64,000 nucleotides of DNA, from contig JBOZRQ010000034.1 in NCBI GenBank assembly GCA_050789255.1, forward strand, positions 1 through 64,000, given 5' to 3'. Position 1 is the first letter of the stretch, and each line of letters begins with the position of its first letter. The notes under the pieces were generated by a model. The model did no database searches. It saw only the letters and a program-made list of their open reading frames with translations, and was not told where the DNA came from. This stretch comes from JBOZRQ01 sp050789255. GTDB taxonomy: Bacteria > Bacillota > Sulfobacillia > Symbiobacteriales > Symbiobacteriaceae. A program made the translations under genes and the position numbers. Below are positions 8,091-15,546 of this stretch, in pieces.

Positions 8091-9092
8091 TTGGCGAGGA
8101 GATGGATGATCCTGATCCTGATCGCCCTGGTGGTCGCAGTCGCAGGCTGTGCGCCGGCCAGAGGCGAGAAGGCGATGCAGCCCGCCGCCAAGGTACGGCT
8201 CGGCTACTTCGCCAACGTCACCCACGCGCAGGCGCTCCTGGGCGTCTCAGGCGGGCGATTCGCCCGCGCCACCGGGCTGCCGGTGGTGACCAAGGTATTC
8301 AGTTCCGGCCCCTCGGCGATCACCGCCCTGCTGGCCGGCGAGATCGATCTCTTGTATGTAGGCCCCTCACCCGCAGTCAACGGCTACATCCGCTCCCGGG
8401 GAGAGGCGCTGCGCATCATCGCCGGCGCTGCATCCGGCGGGGCGGTCCTGGCCGTAAGGCCCGGCGTCGATCCGCAGCACCTGGAGGGCGCCCGGCTTGG
8501 CACACCGGGCATCGCCAACACCCAGGACATCGCACTGCGTTACATGATCTCCCAGCAAGGGCTGCGCACCCGGGAGCAAGGGGGAAGCGTCCGGATCACA
8601 CCGGCGGCGCCCGCCGACCTGCTCAACCTGTTCCGCCAGGGCGAGCTCGATGCCGCCTGGGTCGCCGAACCCTGGGGCGCCCGCCTGGTCCACGAGGCCG
8701 GGGCGACCATCGCCATCGACGAGCGCGACCTCTGGCCGGGCCGGCGATTTGCCACGACCGTGTTGGTGGCGTCCACGCCCTTTCTGCAGGCGAACCGCGA
8801 GGTGGTCAAGGCCTTCCTGGCCGAGCATGTAGCGATCACCCGCGAGTTGCAGGAAAACCAGAGCGAGCTGATCCAGCCGCTGCAGAAAGAGCTGGCGCGC
8901 CTGCAGGGGCGCCCCCTGCCCGACGAGATCATGCGGGATGCCATCTCCCGAATTGACTTTGTGACCGATCCGCTGGCTGACTCCGTCAGGGAGCAGGCAC
9001 GGCGGGCTTACCGGCTGGGCTACCTGGGCGCCCGCGAGCCGGACCTGAGCGGCCTGTTCGACCTAGAACTCATGGGGGAGGTCAAACATTGA
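8091..9092 (+). CDS. ABC importer substrate-binding lipoprotein (SsuA/TauA/NMT1-like)
   Basis: 333 residues from a TTG start at 8091, chosen because GGAGGGAGGAGAG lies just upstream and the signal peptide follows at once. The N-terminus RRWMILILIALVVAVAGCAP is a lipoprotein signal with lipobox VAGC. The mature part begins VRLGYFANVTHAQALLGVSGG and continues with LLAGEIDLLYVGPSPAVNGY, typical of aliphatic sulfonate/taurine/nitrate-type binding proteins. It captures the ligand outside the membrane for the permease encoded two genes downstream. The stop overlaps the start of the ATPase gene. The ligand could be a sulfonate, taurine, nitrate or a pyrimidine precursor; no desulfonation genes are adjacent, so I do not choose. 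Confidence 0.85.
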   Translation: MARRWMILILIALVVAVAGCAPARGEKAMQPAAKVRLGYFANVTHAQALLGVSGGRFARATGLPVVTKVFSSGPSAITALLAGEIDLLYVGPSPAVNGYIRSRGEALRIIAGAASGGAVLAVRPGVDPQHLEGARLGTPGIANTQDIALRYMISQQGLRTREQGGSVRITPAAPADLLNLFRQGELDAAWVAEPWGARLVHEAGATIAIDERDLWPGRRFATTVLVASTPFLQANREVVKAFLAEHVAITRELQENQSELIQPLQKELARLQGRPLPDEIMRDAISRIDFVTDPLADSVREQARRAYRLGYLGAREPDLSGLFDLELMGEVKH

Positions 9093-9901
9093 GATCTGCA
9101 CCAGCACAGGCGACCCACCCGCATCTGCAGCTAACGTCCATCTCCAAGCACTTCTACACCCAGCGCGGCAAGCTGCACGTGCTGGAGGACGTCAATCTGG
9201 ATGTGCACCGCGGCGAGTTCCTTTGCCTGCTCGGGCCGTCCGGATGCGGGAAGTCGACCCTGTTTAACATCATCGCCGGGCTGGAGCGCCCGGATTCCGG
9301 GGAGGTCCGGCTGGAGGGGGAGTCCGTCGGCGGGCCGGGGCCCGACCGGGTCGTGGTCTTTCAGGACGGCGCCCTCTTTCCCTGGCTGACCGCCCGGGGC
9401 AACGTCGAGTTCGGCCTCTCCATGCTGGGGCTGCCGGCCGCCGAGCGCAAGGTGCGGGCGGAGGAGGCCCTGGAGATGGTCCGGCTCGGCAAGTTCGCCG
9501 ACTCCTGCATCCATGAGCTGTCCGGCGGCATGCGCCAGCGTGTCGCCATCGCCCGGGCCGTGGCCATGCGGCCCAAGGTGCTCCTGATGGATGAGCCCTT
9601 CGCCGCCCTGGACGCCCAGACCCGCAACGTCATGCAGGAAGAGCTTCAGCGCATCTGGGCCGAGACGGGCAAGACGATCATCTTCGTGACGCATAACGTT
9701 TCCGAAGCGGTGCGCCTGGGGGACCGCGTGGCGGTCCTCTCTTTCCGGCCGGGCCGGGTCAAGCGCGAGGTCTCGATCCGCCAGCCCCGGCCCCGCCTGC
9801 CGGACGACCCGCACCTGATCGCCATCCGGACCTTCCTGGTGCGCGACCTGAAGGCCGATGTGCAGGCCGCGGTAGAGGAGGAACTGGGGCATGACGAATA
9901 A
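9089..9901 (+). CDS. ABC importer ATPase (SsuB/TauB-like)
   Basis: 270 residues from TTG 9089, which overlaps the end of the binding-protein gene by 4 nt and has GGGGGAGGT upstream. Walker A is GPSGCGKSTLFN, the Q-loop is VVVFQDGALFPWLT, the signature is LSGGMRQRVAIARA and Walker B is VLLMDEPFAALD, followed by H-loop FVTHNVSEAVRLGDRVAVLS. The layout is that of the nitrate/taurine/sulfonate ATPase family. It energises the permease encoded next. Confidence 0.9.
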   Translation: MRSAPAQATHPHLQLTSISKHFYTQRGKLHVLEDVNLDVHRGEFLCLLGPSGCGKSTLFNIIAGLERPDSGEVRLEGESVGGPGPDRVVVFQDGALFPWLTARGNVEFGLSMLGLPAAERKVRAEEALEMVRLGKFADSCIHELSGGMRQRVAIARAVAMRPKVLLMDEPFAALDAQTRNVMQEELQRIWAETGKTIIFVTHNVSEAVRLGDRVAVLSFRPGRVKREVSIRQPRPRLPDDPHLIAIRTFLVRDLKADVQAAVEEELGHDE

Positions 9902-10655
9902 ACTCGGTACCCGCATCGGCGGCATCATCGGCCTGGTGCTGCTCTGGCAGCTGGTGGCCTGGACGGAGATCTGGCCGCCCTATCTGATCCCCTCGCCGCT
10001 CGATGTCCTGGTTACCTTTAAGCGCCTGGCGCTCTCGGGAGAGCTGGCGGTGGGCCTTGCGACCACCGTGGGCCGCATCGCCCTGGGCTACGGCATCGCC
10101 GTGGTGGGCGGCGTGGTGCTGGGGATCTTGCTGGCGCGCTCCAAGAAGCTCTCCGAGGCGATCAGCCCCATGGTGCTCGGACTCCAGTCGCTCCCCTCGA
10201 TCTGCTGGTACCCGCTGGCCATCCTCTGGATCGGCTTGAACGAGGGGGCGATCCTGTTCGTGACCACGGTGGGCACGCTCTTTGCCATCACCGCCGGCAC
10301 CGAGGCGGCGATCCGCAACCTGCCGCCGTCCTACCTGCGGGCGGCCTCCACCATGGGCGCCAAGGGCTGGCGACTGTACAGCCGGGTGATCCTGCCCGCC
10401 TCGCTCCCCTCGCTGCTCACGGCCCTGCGGGTCGGCTGGTCCTTCGCCTGGCGCTCCCTGATGGCCGCCGAACTCCTGGTGATGAACCTGGGCCTCGGCC
10501 ACCTGCTCGGCATGGGCCGGGAGCTCGCCGACGCGGCCCAGGTCGTCGCCATGATCTTGACCATCCTGATGGTGGGCCTCGCGGTCGACCGGCTCTGCTT
10601 CGCCCGCTGGGAGAAGTCCGTGCGCCAGCGCTGGGGGTACGAAGCCGCCGCCTGA
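9891..10655 (+). CDS. ABC importer permease (SsuC/TauC-like)
   Basis: 254 residues with about six membrane helices. It overlaps the ATPase gene by 11 nt, so the three genes form one tightly coupled operon. The cytoplasmic EAA loop is visible around residues 140-175 (TEAAIRNLPPSYLRAASTMGAKGWRLYSRVILPASLPSLLTALRVGWSF), matching the BPD_transp_1 family. The protein forms the channel for the ligand bound by the lipoprotein at 8091-9092. A terminator follows at 10669. Confidence 0.9.
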   Translation: MTNKLGTRIGGIIGLVLLWQLVAWTEIWPPYLIPSPLDVLVTFKRLALSGELAVGLATTVGRIALGYGIAVVGGVVLGILLARSKKLSEAISPMVLGLQSLPSICWYPLAILWIGLNEGAILFVTTVGTLFAITAGTEAAIRNLPPSYLRAASTMGAKGWRLYSRVILPASLPSLLTALRVGWSFAWRSLMAAELLVMNLGLGHLLGMGRELADAAQVVAMILTILMVGLAVDRLCFARWEKSVRQRWGYEAAA

Positions 10656-10668
10656 CTCGACACAGAAC

Positions 10669-10697
10669 GAGGGGCGCCCTGAGTGGGGCGCCCCTCA
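10669..10697 (+). terminator. Hairpin terminator after the ABC operon
   Basis: GAGGGGCGCCC (10669-10679) pairs with GGGGCGCCCCTC (10685-10696), 13 bases beyond the stop of the permease gene. The T-tail is short (TCATCA), so termination may be partial. Confidence 0.65.
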
Positions 10698-10946
10698 TCA
10701 CGCGAAAACCGGCGGTTCATTGGCCTGACTGCCCCCGATTTTCAGGGATTCAACGAGAAATTCCTGCCACAGCACGGTACGCGGTGGGAATTTATAGTGG
10801 AACATCGACAGGGTGGCACTAGGCGAGAACGGGATGAAGTCATGAAAGTCGGGTCACACAGCCGGGGCGAGGTCTCCGGGATGGGAAGGCCACCAACTAT
10901 CACCACCTGCAATTCTGCATTTCCTGCACATCGCAGTTCGAATGCT

Positions 10947-11924
10947 ATGGGCATGAGAACTGCAATAACCGCTCTAACCGTCGCTCTAGTCACGCTCTCT
11001 GCATCTGCTGTGCAGGGAAAGGACATTTCTGAACAGATGATTCAACGGCTCAACGCAATGACTCCGGAACAAGCCGTCGCCATGAAGTATGGGTGGGATA
11101 TCCCAGGGCAGTACGTGTACTGCGCTGGTTCCCTCCCAATCCGAGAATTGGAGGTCCCCGTCCTGGCTTGCCAATGGGGGCCGGGAGCGAACGTCATTAC
11201 GGACCGATATCTCTTTTGGAAAGTAGGCAGACAATGGCGTTCAGAGCCGTATCCCCGGGAAGGAATTCGGGGGACTGCCGGGTTCACACGACTGTATCAG
11301 AAGGGGAACGACCTTGTGGTGGTCATGAACGTGGGGATTGCCCAGACCCGGTATGCGGAACAGCCGCAACTCCTCCGGAGAAGTAACGGCGGATGGCGGC
11401 TGATTTGGGTTCCGCCGGATCAGGAGTGGAGCGGATCTAGTTCCACGGTGCAGTTTGAAGGGGACTCCCTACATCGGTTTTCTGTGTCGACTGACCGATC
11501 AGTCCTGCCAAAGGAGCAGCTCTGGCCGTTTGCTGGTGAGTTCGGCCTCTATTTGGAGCGGTGGCAGCGCAGTGGTGATAAGTACGTAAGAATCAGCCGA
11601 ACGGAAGCGCCCCAACCCGAACTCGCGTTGGTTCACTTTGTCCAGGCGTTGGGACGTGGGAATGAGGCCGAGGCAGGGACATGGGTGACGGATCCTCTGA
11701 TCGTGCGGAAGGGCAAGGTTCAGGGCATCCCCAAGGCAGCGGCCACTGGGTTCGTTCAGCCCAAGGCCGTTCACCAAGAGAACGGGAACGTGACCTTTGA
11801 GTTGACCACCAACAACTATGAGAGAAAACCCAGTTGGCTGGTAACCGTGACGTGGCACGAAGGCAGGTGGTTAGTATCCGATATCCGTCCAGGGGTAGGA
11901 AATCAGCCTGAAAGGCGCCCCTAA
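10947..11924 (+). CDS. Secreted protein of unknown function
   Basis: 325 residues if started at ATG 10947 (ATG 10953 is equally possible). I chose this because the signal peptide MGMRTAITALTVALVTLSASAVQG begins here; the frame stays open back to 10683 but the upstream part has no export or domain features. No strong ribosome site is visible. The protein is soluble after cleavage, rich in W/Y-containing strands (YLFWKVGRQWRSEPYPREGIRG; WLVTVTWHEGRWLVSDIRPG). The last 90 residues resemble an NTF2-like/lumazine-binding-like fold (LVHFVQALGRGNEAEAGTWVTDP), which is only a structural guess. Base composition is less GC-rich than the neighbours, which may indicate transfer. Function unknown. Confidence 0.6.
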   Translation: MGMRTAITALTVALVTLSASAVQGKDISEQMIQRLNAMTPEQAVAMKYGWDIPGQYVYCAGSLPIRELEVPVLACQWGPGANVITDRYLFWKVGRQWRSEPYPREGIRGTAGFTRLYQKGNDLVVVMNVGIAQTRYAEQPQLLRRSNGGWRLIWVPPDQEWSGSSSTVQFEGDSLHRFSVSTDRSVLPKEQLWPFAGEFGLYLERWQRSGDKYVRISRTEAPQPELALVHFVQALGRGNEAEAGTWVTDPLIVRKGKVQGIPKAAATGFVQPKAVHQENGNVTFELTTNNYERKPSWLVTVTWHEGRWLVSDIRPGVGNQPERRP

Positions 11925-11987
11925 CGAGTGGTGCTTAGAAACTGCAGGGACCTCATGCACGTCTCACAGGAGGAGGAGGCGTTGCGC

Positions 11988-13184
11988 ATGCGTTTCTGGG
12001 TCCTCACTGTCGTTCTCTCCCTCTTGCTCGCTGGTTGCACAACTCCCAACCCTGCCGAACCTGGTCCCTTGGCCCCGGCACCCGAGCAACAAACCGTGCC
12101 ACCGGCCACCCTCACCGACGTTGCGCTGGCCACGCCCCAGACCGGCTTTGCCGTCGACAGCGGGGGAAGCATCTACCGGAGCGATGACGGCGGCCGCCAG
12201 TGGACCAAGCTCTTCCACGACCCCTCGGCGAGCCTGTGGCAGATTCAGTTCCAGGATGCCCAGAACGGCTTCACCAAGGGTTTTGCCCGGTGCGACGACG
12301 TGTGTCCTGTGCTCTATACCACTGGCGATGGGGGAGCGCACTGGAATCTGATCAAACCATCGCTTCCCCCCGGCCTGGAAGAAGCCTGGGGCGGCGCCAC
12401 CACCTTCCCAACCCCGAAGGTTGGCTATACCGTGAACCGGTTCGGGATCGAAGGCGGGGACGGGGATCCGAACCGTCTCAAGTTCGAGCAGATGGTCCTG
12501 GCTACCACCGACGGCGGCCACGCCTGGGAGGCCCGCCCGCTTCCCGACGGGTACCGGGCCACCGGCGGCATCAGCTTCGTCGATGCCGACCATGGCTTGA
12601 TCACCGCCACCGGATCCAAGGGGGATGCCATTCTCCAGACCACCGACGGGGGCCGCACCTGGAAAGCCGTCTTCACCACGGAGGGTACCCCCGCGGGGGC
12701 GCCGCTCTACACCGTCCAGTTCACCTCGCCGCAGGAGGCCGTCGCCGCCGGCGGGTGGTATCTGAAATGGGGGCTGAGCCCCATGCAGTTGGTGCTGGCC
12801 TCCCACGACGGCGGGGAGACCTGGTCCGAGATATACCGAGGCGACGATCGGGAAGCGGCCGCTATCGTCCAGCTTCGGTTCACCGACCCGCAGACGGGCT
12901 GGGCCCGCACCGGCATAGCCACCATCGGCGCCAACGGGACCATCCCCGGACGGCTGCTGCTCACCCGTGATGGCGGCCGGACGTGGCAGAAGTCGGGAGA
13001 GACGACGGAACGTGTTTCGCAACAGGCCCAGCGCCTCTCGGCAGTTGGACAGGCCGTATGGCTGCTCGACCTGCGCTACCCCGCCGGTTCCCAGCGGGAG
13101 GAGACTGCCCTTCTGCACCTGACGCAGGACAACGGCGCCTCGTGGCAGACCGTCTCGGACCTGTTCAAGCCTTCTCGTTTATAG
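11988..13184 (+). CDS. Ycf48/BNR-repeat beta-propeller lipoprotein
   Basis: 398 residues from ATG 11988; TTG 11982 is also close behind the AGGAGGAGG ribosome site at 11971-11979. The N-terminus MRFWVLTVVLSLLLAGCTTP is a lipoprotein signal. At least six Asp-box-type turns recur: SDDGGRQW, GDGGAHW, TDGGHAW, TDGGRTW, SHDGGETW, TRDGGRTW and TQDNGASW. These are the hallmark of sialidase/Ycf48-type propellers with strands such as VGYTV and GFAVD between them. In photosynthetic organisms Ycf48 assists photosystem II assembly; in heterotrophs this fold is common in exported proteins of unknown role. No sialidase active-site residues are evident, so a binding or structural role is more likely. The 3' end carries the promoter of the next gene. 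Confidence 0.8.
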   Translation: MRFWVLTVVLSLLLAGCTTPNPAEPGPLAPAPEQQTVPPATLTDVALATPQTGFAVDSGGSIYRSDDGGRQWTKLFHDPSASLWQIQFQDAQNGFTKGFARCDDVCPVLYTTGDGGAHWNLIKPSLPPGLEEAWGGATTFPTPKVGYTVNRFGIEGGDGDPNRLKFEQMVLATTDGGHAWEARPLPDGYRATGGISFVDADHGLITATGSKGDAILQTTDGGRTWKAVFTTEGTPAGAPLYTVQFTSPQEAVAAGGWYLKWGLSPMQLVLASHDGGETWSEIYRGDDREAAAIVQLRFTDPQTGWARTGIATIGANGTIPGRLLLTRDGGRTWQKSGETTERVSQQAQRLSAVGQAVWLLDLRYPAGSQREETALLHLTQDNGASWQTVSDLFKPSRL

Positions 13185-13192
13185 GGTATACT
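13164..13192 (+). promoter_or_regulatory. Probable sigma-A promoter of the sucrose phosphorylase gene
   Basis: TTCAAG (13164-13169), a 17-bp spacer and TATACT (13187-13192). The -10 follows directly after the stop codon of the propeller gene and lies 45 bp before ATG 13238. Confidence 0.55.
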
Positions 13193-13237
13193 GTCTTTGC
13201 ACCACGCAAGCATACCCGCGAGAGGAAGAGCCATACG

Positions 13238-14707
13238 ATGCCGGCCAACAATCAAGTTCAACTCATTACGTACCCAGACTCGCTGGGAGGCGACCTGAAG
13301 TCGCTGAACCGGGTGCTGCTCTCGCATTTTGCGGATATTTTCAAGGGCGGCGTCCACATCCTGCCGCCGTTCCCGTCCTCGGGCGACCGTGGCTTCGCCC
13401 CGCTCACCTATTTGGAGATCGAACCGACCTTCGGAACGTGGGAAGACGTCAAGGAGATCGGCCAGCGTTTCGACATCCTCGTCGACCTGATGGTCAACCA
13501 CATCTCCCGGAAGTCCAAGTACTTCCAGGATTTCTTGAAGCACGGCCGGGAGTCCGAGCACGCCGACCTGTTCATCACCCTCGACAAGGTCTGGAAGGAC
13601 GGCAAGCCGGTCCAGGAGGACATCGACAAGATCTTCCTGAGAAGGCCGCGGCCCTACTCGACCTTCACCATCGAGAAGACCGGCGAAGAGGTGGCGGTCT
13701 GGACCACCTTCGGCAAGGAGGACCCCTCCGAGCAGATCGACCTGGATATCAAGTCCGAGAAGGTCATGCAGCTGCTCAGGGAGTTCTTCGCCAACTTCAG
13801 CGAGAACAACATCAAGATCGTCCGGCTGGATGCGGTCGGCTTTGTGATCAAGAAGCTCGGGACCAGCTGCTTCTTCGTCAAGCCGGAGATTTTCGAGTTC
13901 CTGGATGAGATGAAGCGCCTCGCTGACTCGCAGGGCATTGAGCTCCTGCCCGAGGTCCACGGGCAGTACGAGATCCAGAAGGAGCTGGCCGCCCGCGGCT
14001 TCTGGATCTACGACTTCATTTTGCCGTTCACCGTGCTCGATGCGCTCCTGAACGGCTCCAGCGAGAAGCTGACCAGCTACCTGAAGGTCCGACCGAGCCG
14101 CCAGTTCACGATGCTCGACTGCCACGACGGCATCCCGGTGCTGCCCGACCTGCAGGGCTTCATCAACGTCGCTGACGCCCGGAAGGTCGTGGATATCTGC
14201 GTCTCCCGCGGCTCTACCCTGAGCCGGATCGTCTCGGACGAGCACAAGGCGGAGGGCGGCTTCGACGTGCACCAGATCGGCGGCACCTACTACGAGGTGC
14301 TGGGCCGCAACGACGACGCCTACCTGGCGGGCCGCGCCATCCAGTTCTTCGCGCCGGGCATTCCGCAGGTTTACTACGTCGGCCTGCTCGCCGGCGAGAA
14401 CGACTACGAAGCCGTGAAGGCGACGGGCGAGAACCGCGCCATGAACCGGCACAACTTTACAATCGATGAGGTTGAGCAAGCGCTCCAAAAGGATGTCGTA
14501 CAGCGGCTGCTGAGGCTGATCCGGTTCCGCAACGAGTACCCGGCCTTCGGCGGGCAGTTCCAGGTGCTCGATTCCGCCAAGCACGAAGTCCGGCTCCAGT
14601 GGGCGCAGGGCGACAAGCGCTGCACCCTGTTCATCGACCTGACCACCATGGCGACGGTGATCGACTACATCGACGATGCCGGTCAGGCGGCGCAGTACCG
14701 CGTGTAA
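13238..14707 (+). CDS. gtfA: Sucrose phosphorylase (GH13 subfamily 18)
   Basis: 489 residues from ATG 13238, with GAGAGGAAG upstream. The enzyme phosphorolyses sucrose to glucose 1-phosphate and fructose with retention of configuration. The (beta/alpha)8 motifs are all present: LVDLMVNHIS near 81-90, nucleophile Asp198 in VRLDAVG, acid/base Glu239 in LLPEVHGQYE and transition-state Asp297 in MLDCHDGIPV. The later part (YYEVLGRNDDAYLAGRAIQF; GIPQVYYVGLLAGENDYE; NRAMNRHNF) follows bifidobacterial sucrose phosphorylase closely. It is cytoplasmic, as no signal peptide is present. Related GH13_18 enzymes act on sucrose 6-phosphate, glucosylglycerol or glucosylglycerate, so exact acceptor specificity is not certain. 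No dedicated sugar transporter is adjacent. It is transcribed alone from the promoter at 13164 and followed by a hairpin. Confidence 0.85.
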   Translation: MPANNQVQLITYPDSLGGDLKSLNRVLLSHFADIFKGGVHILPPFPSSGDRGFAPLTYLEIEPTFGTWEDVKEIGQRFDILVDLMVNHISRKSKYFQDFLKHGRESEHADLFITLDKVWKDGKPVQEDIDKIFLRRPRPYSTFTIEKTGEEVAVWTTFGKEDPSEQIDLDIKSEKVMQLLREFFANFSENNIKIVRLDAVGFVIKKLGTSCFFVKPEIFEFLDEMKRLADSQGIELLPEVHGQYEIQKELAARGFWIYDFILPFTVLDALLNGSSEKLTSYLKVRPSRQFTMLDCHDGIPVLPDLQGFINVADARKVVDICVSRGSTLSRIVSDEHKAEGGFDVHQIGGTYYEVLGRNDDAYLAGRAIQFFAPGIPQVYYVGLLAGENDYEAVKATGENRAMNRHNFTIDEVEQALQKDVVQRLLRLIRFRNEYPAFGGQFQVLDSAKHEVRLQWAQGDKRCTLFIDLTTMATVIDYIDDAGQAAQYRV

Positions 14708-14720
14708 GCTCCAGGCCAAG

Positions 14721-14760
14721 AGGCTGACCGTAGATTGCGAGGAGCGGCGGTCAGCCTTTG
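14721..14760 (+). terminator. Terminator-like hairpin after sucrose phosphorylase
   Basis: AGGCTGACCG (14721-14730) is perfectly complementary to CGGTCAGCCT (14748-14757), with a 17-nt loop and a short TTTG tail, 14 bases past the stop. Confidence 0.65.
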
Positions 14761-14775
14761 GCATCAAATGACTGG

Positions 14776-14804
14776 TTGACGATAATAGGCACGCATGATA
14801 ACAT
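14776..14804 (+). promoter_or_regulatory. Promoter of the tRNA operon
   Basis: TTGACG (14776-14781), a 17-bp spacer and TAACAT (14799-14804), 33 bp before tRNA-Glu. Confidence 0.55.
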
Positions 14805-14836
14805 CAATTCCTGTCACCGCTCCGAAGAGAACGGAC

Positions 14837-14912
14837 GGCCCCATCGTCTAGAGGCCTAGGACACCGCCCTTTCAAGGCGGTAACACGGGTTCGAATCCCG
14901 TTGGGGTCACCA
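14837..14912 (+). tRNA. tRNA-Glu (TTC)
   Basis: 76 nt with encoded CCA. The acceptor GGCCCCA pairs with TGGGGTC, the anticodon stem CCGCC/GGCGG encloses CTTTCAA giving anticodon TTC, and the T-loop is GGTTCGAATCC. First of three closely spaced tRNAs read from one promoter. Confidence 0.97.
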
Positions 14913-14925
14913 TCGCTTGGTCAAT

Positions 14926-15001
14926 GGCTCGGTAGCTCAGTTGGTAGAGCAGTGGACTGAAAATCCACGTGTCGCCGGTTCGATTCCGGCCTGAGCCACC
15001 A
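14926..15001 (+). tRNA. tRNA-Phe (GAA)
   Basis: 76 nt with encoded CCA. GGCTCGG pairs with CTGAGCC in the acceptor, and the anticodon arm GTGGA-CTGAAAA-TCCAC gives anticodon GAA. It lies 13 nt after tRNA-Glu. Confidence 0.97.
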
Positions 15002-15008
15002 TTTCACT

Positions 15009-15085
15009 GCGAGGGTAGCTCAGTTGGCTAGAGCACTCGGCTGATAACCGAGAGGTCCCGGGTTCGAATCCCGGCCCTCGCACCA
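15009..15085 (+). tRNA. tRNA-Ile (GAT)
   Basis: 77 nt with encoded CCA. The acceptor GCGAGGG pairs with CCCTCGC, and the anticodon arm CTCGG-CTGATAA-CCGAG gives GAT. It lies 7 nt after tRNA-Phe. Confidence 0.97.
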
Positions 15086-15087
15086 GG

Positions 15088-15120
15088 AACCCACCGCCTC
15101 GCTGCGGTGGGTTCTTTTCC
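15088..15120 (+). terminator. Terminator of the tRNA operon
   Basis: GAACCCACCGC pairs with GCGGTGGGTTC around a CTCGCT-type loop and is followed by TTTTCC, three bases after tRNA-Ile. Confidence 0.9.
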
Positions 15121-15187
15121 GTCTGTCCGGGAAACCTACACGCTGTCTAGCGAACCCATGCAACTGCGTGAAGGGGGCGTTCCTGAG

Positions 15188-15403
15188 ATGGCACAGAACG
15201 ATGGTCAGGGGGCCGTGCCGGCGGGGCTGATGGGGAGCGGTGACAAGGCCCGGCGGCAGAGGGCGGCCGAGTTTGGCGCCAACGAGATCTCCGATGCGCT
15301 GAGCACGCTGGGGACGGCGGACGCCAGCACGGGAAGCGCTCGGATCGGCCAGAACGATCAGCGCACCACTGCTGACCTGCAGGGCGAGTACCGCCCGCAA
15401 TAA
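15188..15403 (+). CDS. Small hydrophilic protein of unknown function
   Basis: 71 residues from ATG 15188, with AAGGGGG ten bases upstream; the frame is open further upstream but without a better start. The protein (MAQNDGQGAVPAG...) is rich in Gln, Asn, Ala, Gly and Asp with a short basic patch (DKARRQRAAEF) and has no membrane segment. Third codon positions are strongly GC-biased, and a terminator follows directly, which supports a real gene. The composition recalls small spore-type proteins, but no diagnostic motif is present, so I do not assign it. Confidence 0.5.
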   Translation: MAQNDGQGAVPAGLMGSGDKARRQRAAEFGANEISDALSTLGTADASTGSARIGQNDQRTTADLQGEYRPQ

Positions 15404-15415
15404 GGACCGGCGGGG

Positions 15416-15448
15416 CCTGGTTCTGCACGACAGAGCCAGGTTCTTTGC
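15416..15448 (+). terminator. Terminator after the small gene
   Basis: CCTGGTTCTG pairs with CAGAGCCAGG (one G-U pair) around CACGA, followed by TTCTTTGCTTT. Confidence 0.8.
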
Positions 15449-15546
15449 TTTCCCCGCACCCATGCCGAACCTTTTTGGACTGGCGCCGTACTACTACATA
15501 AAGCGGGTTTTCCTACGAGAGAAAACCCTATCCGGGGGGCGATCAT

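Noticed and set aside
13076..14767. 563-codon minus-strand frame opposite sucrose phosphorylase
   Set aside because: It is an antisense shadow caused by GC-rich third positions; low-complexity composition, no ribosome site, and the plus strand has a full catalytic set.
15020..15463. Minus-strand open frame of 147 codons ending in EGRDSNPGPLGYQPSALAN
   Set aside because: The end is the familiar false translation of a tRNA gene (antisense of tRNA-Ile); the rest overlaps the small plus-strand gene and terminators.
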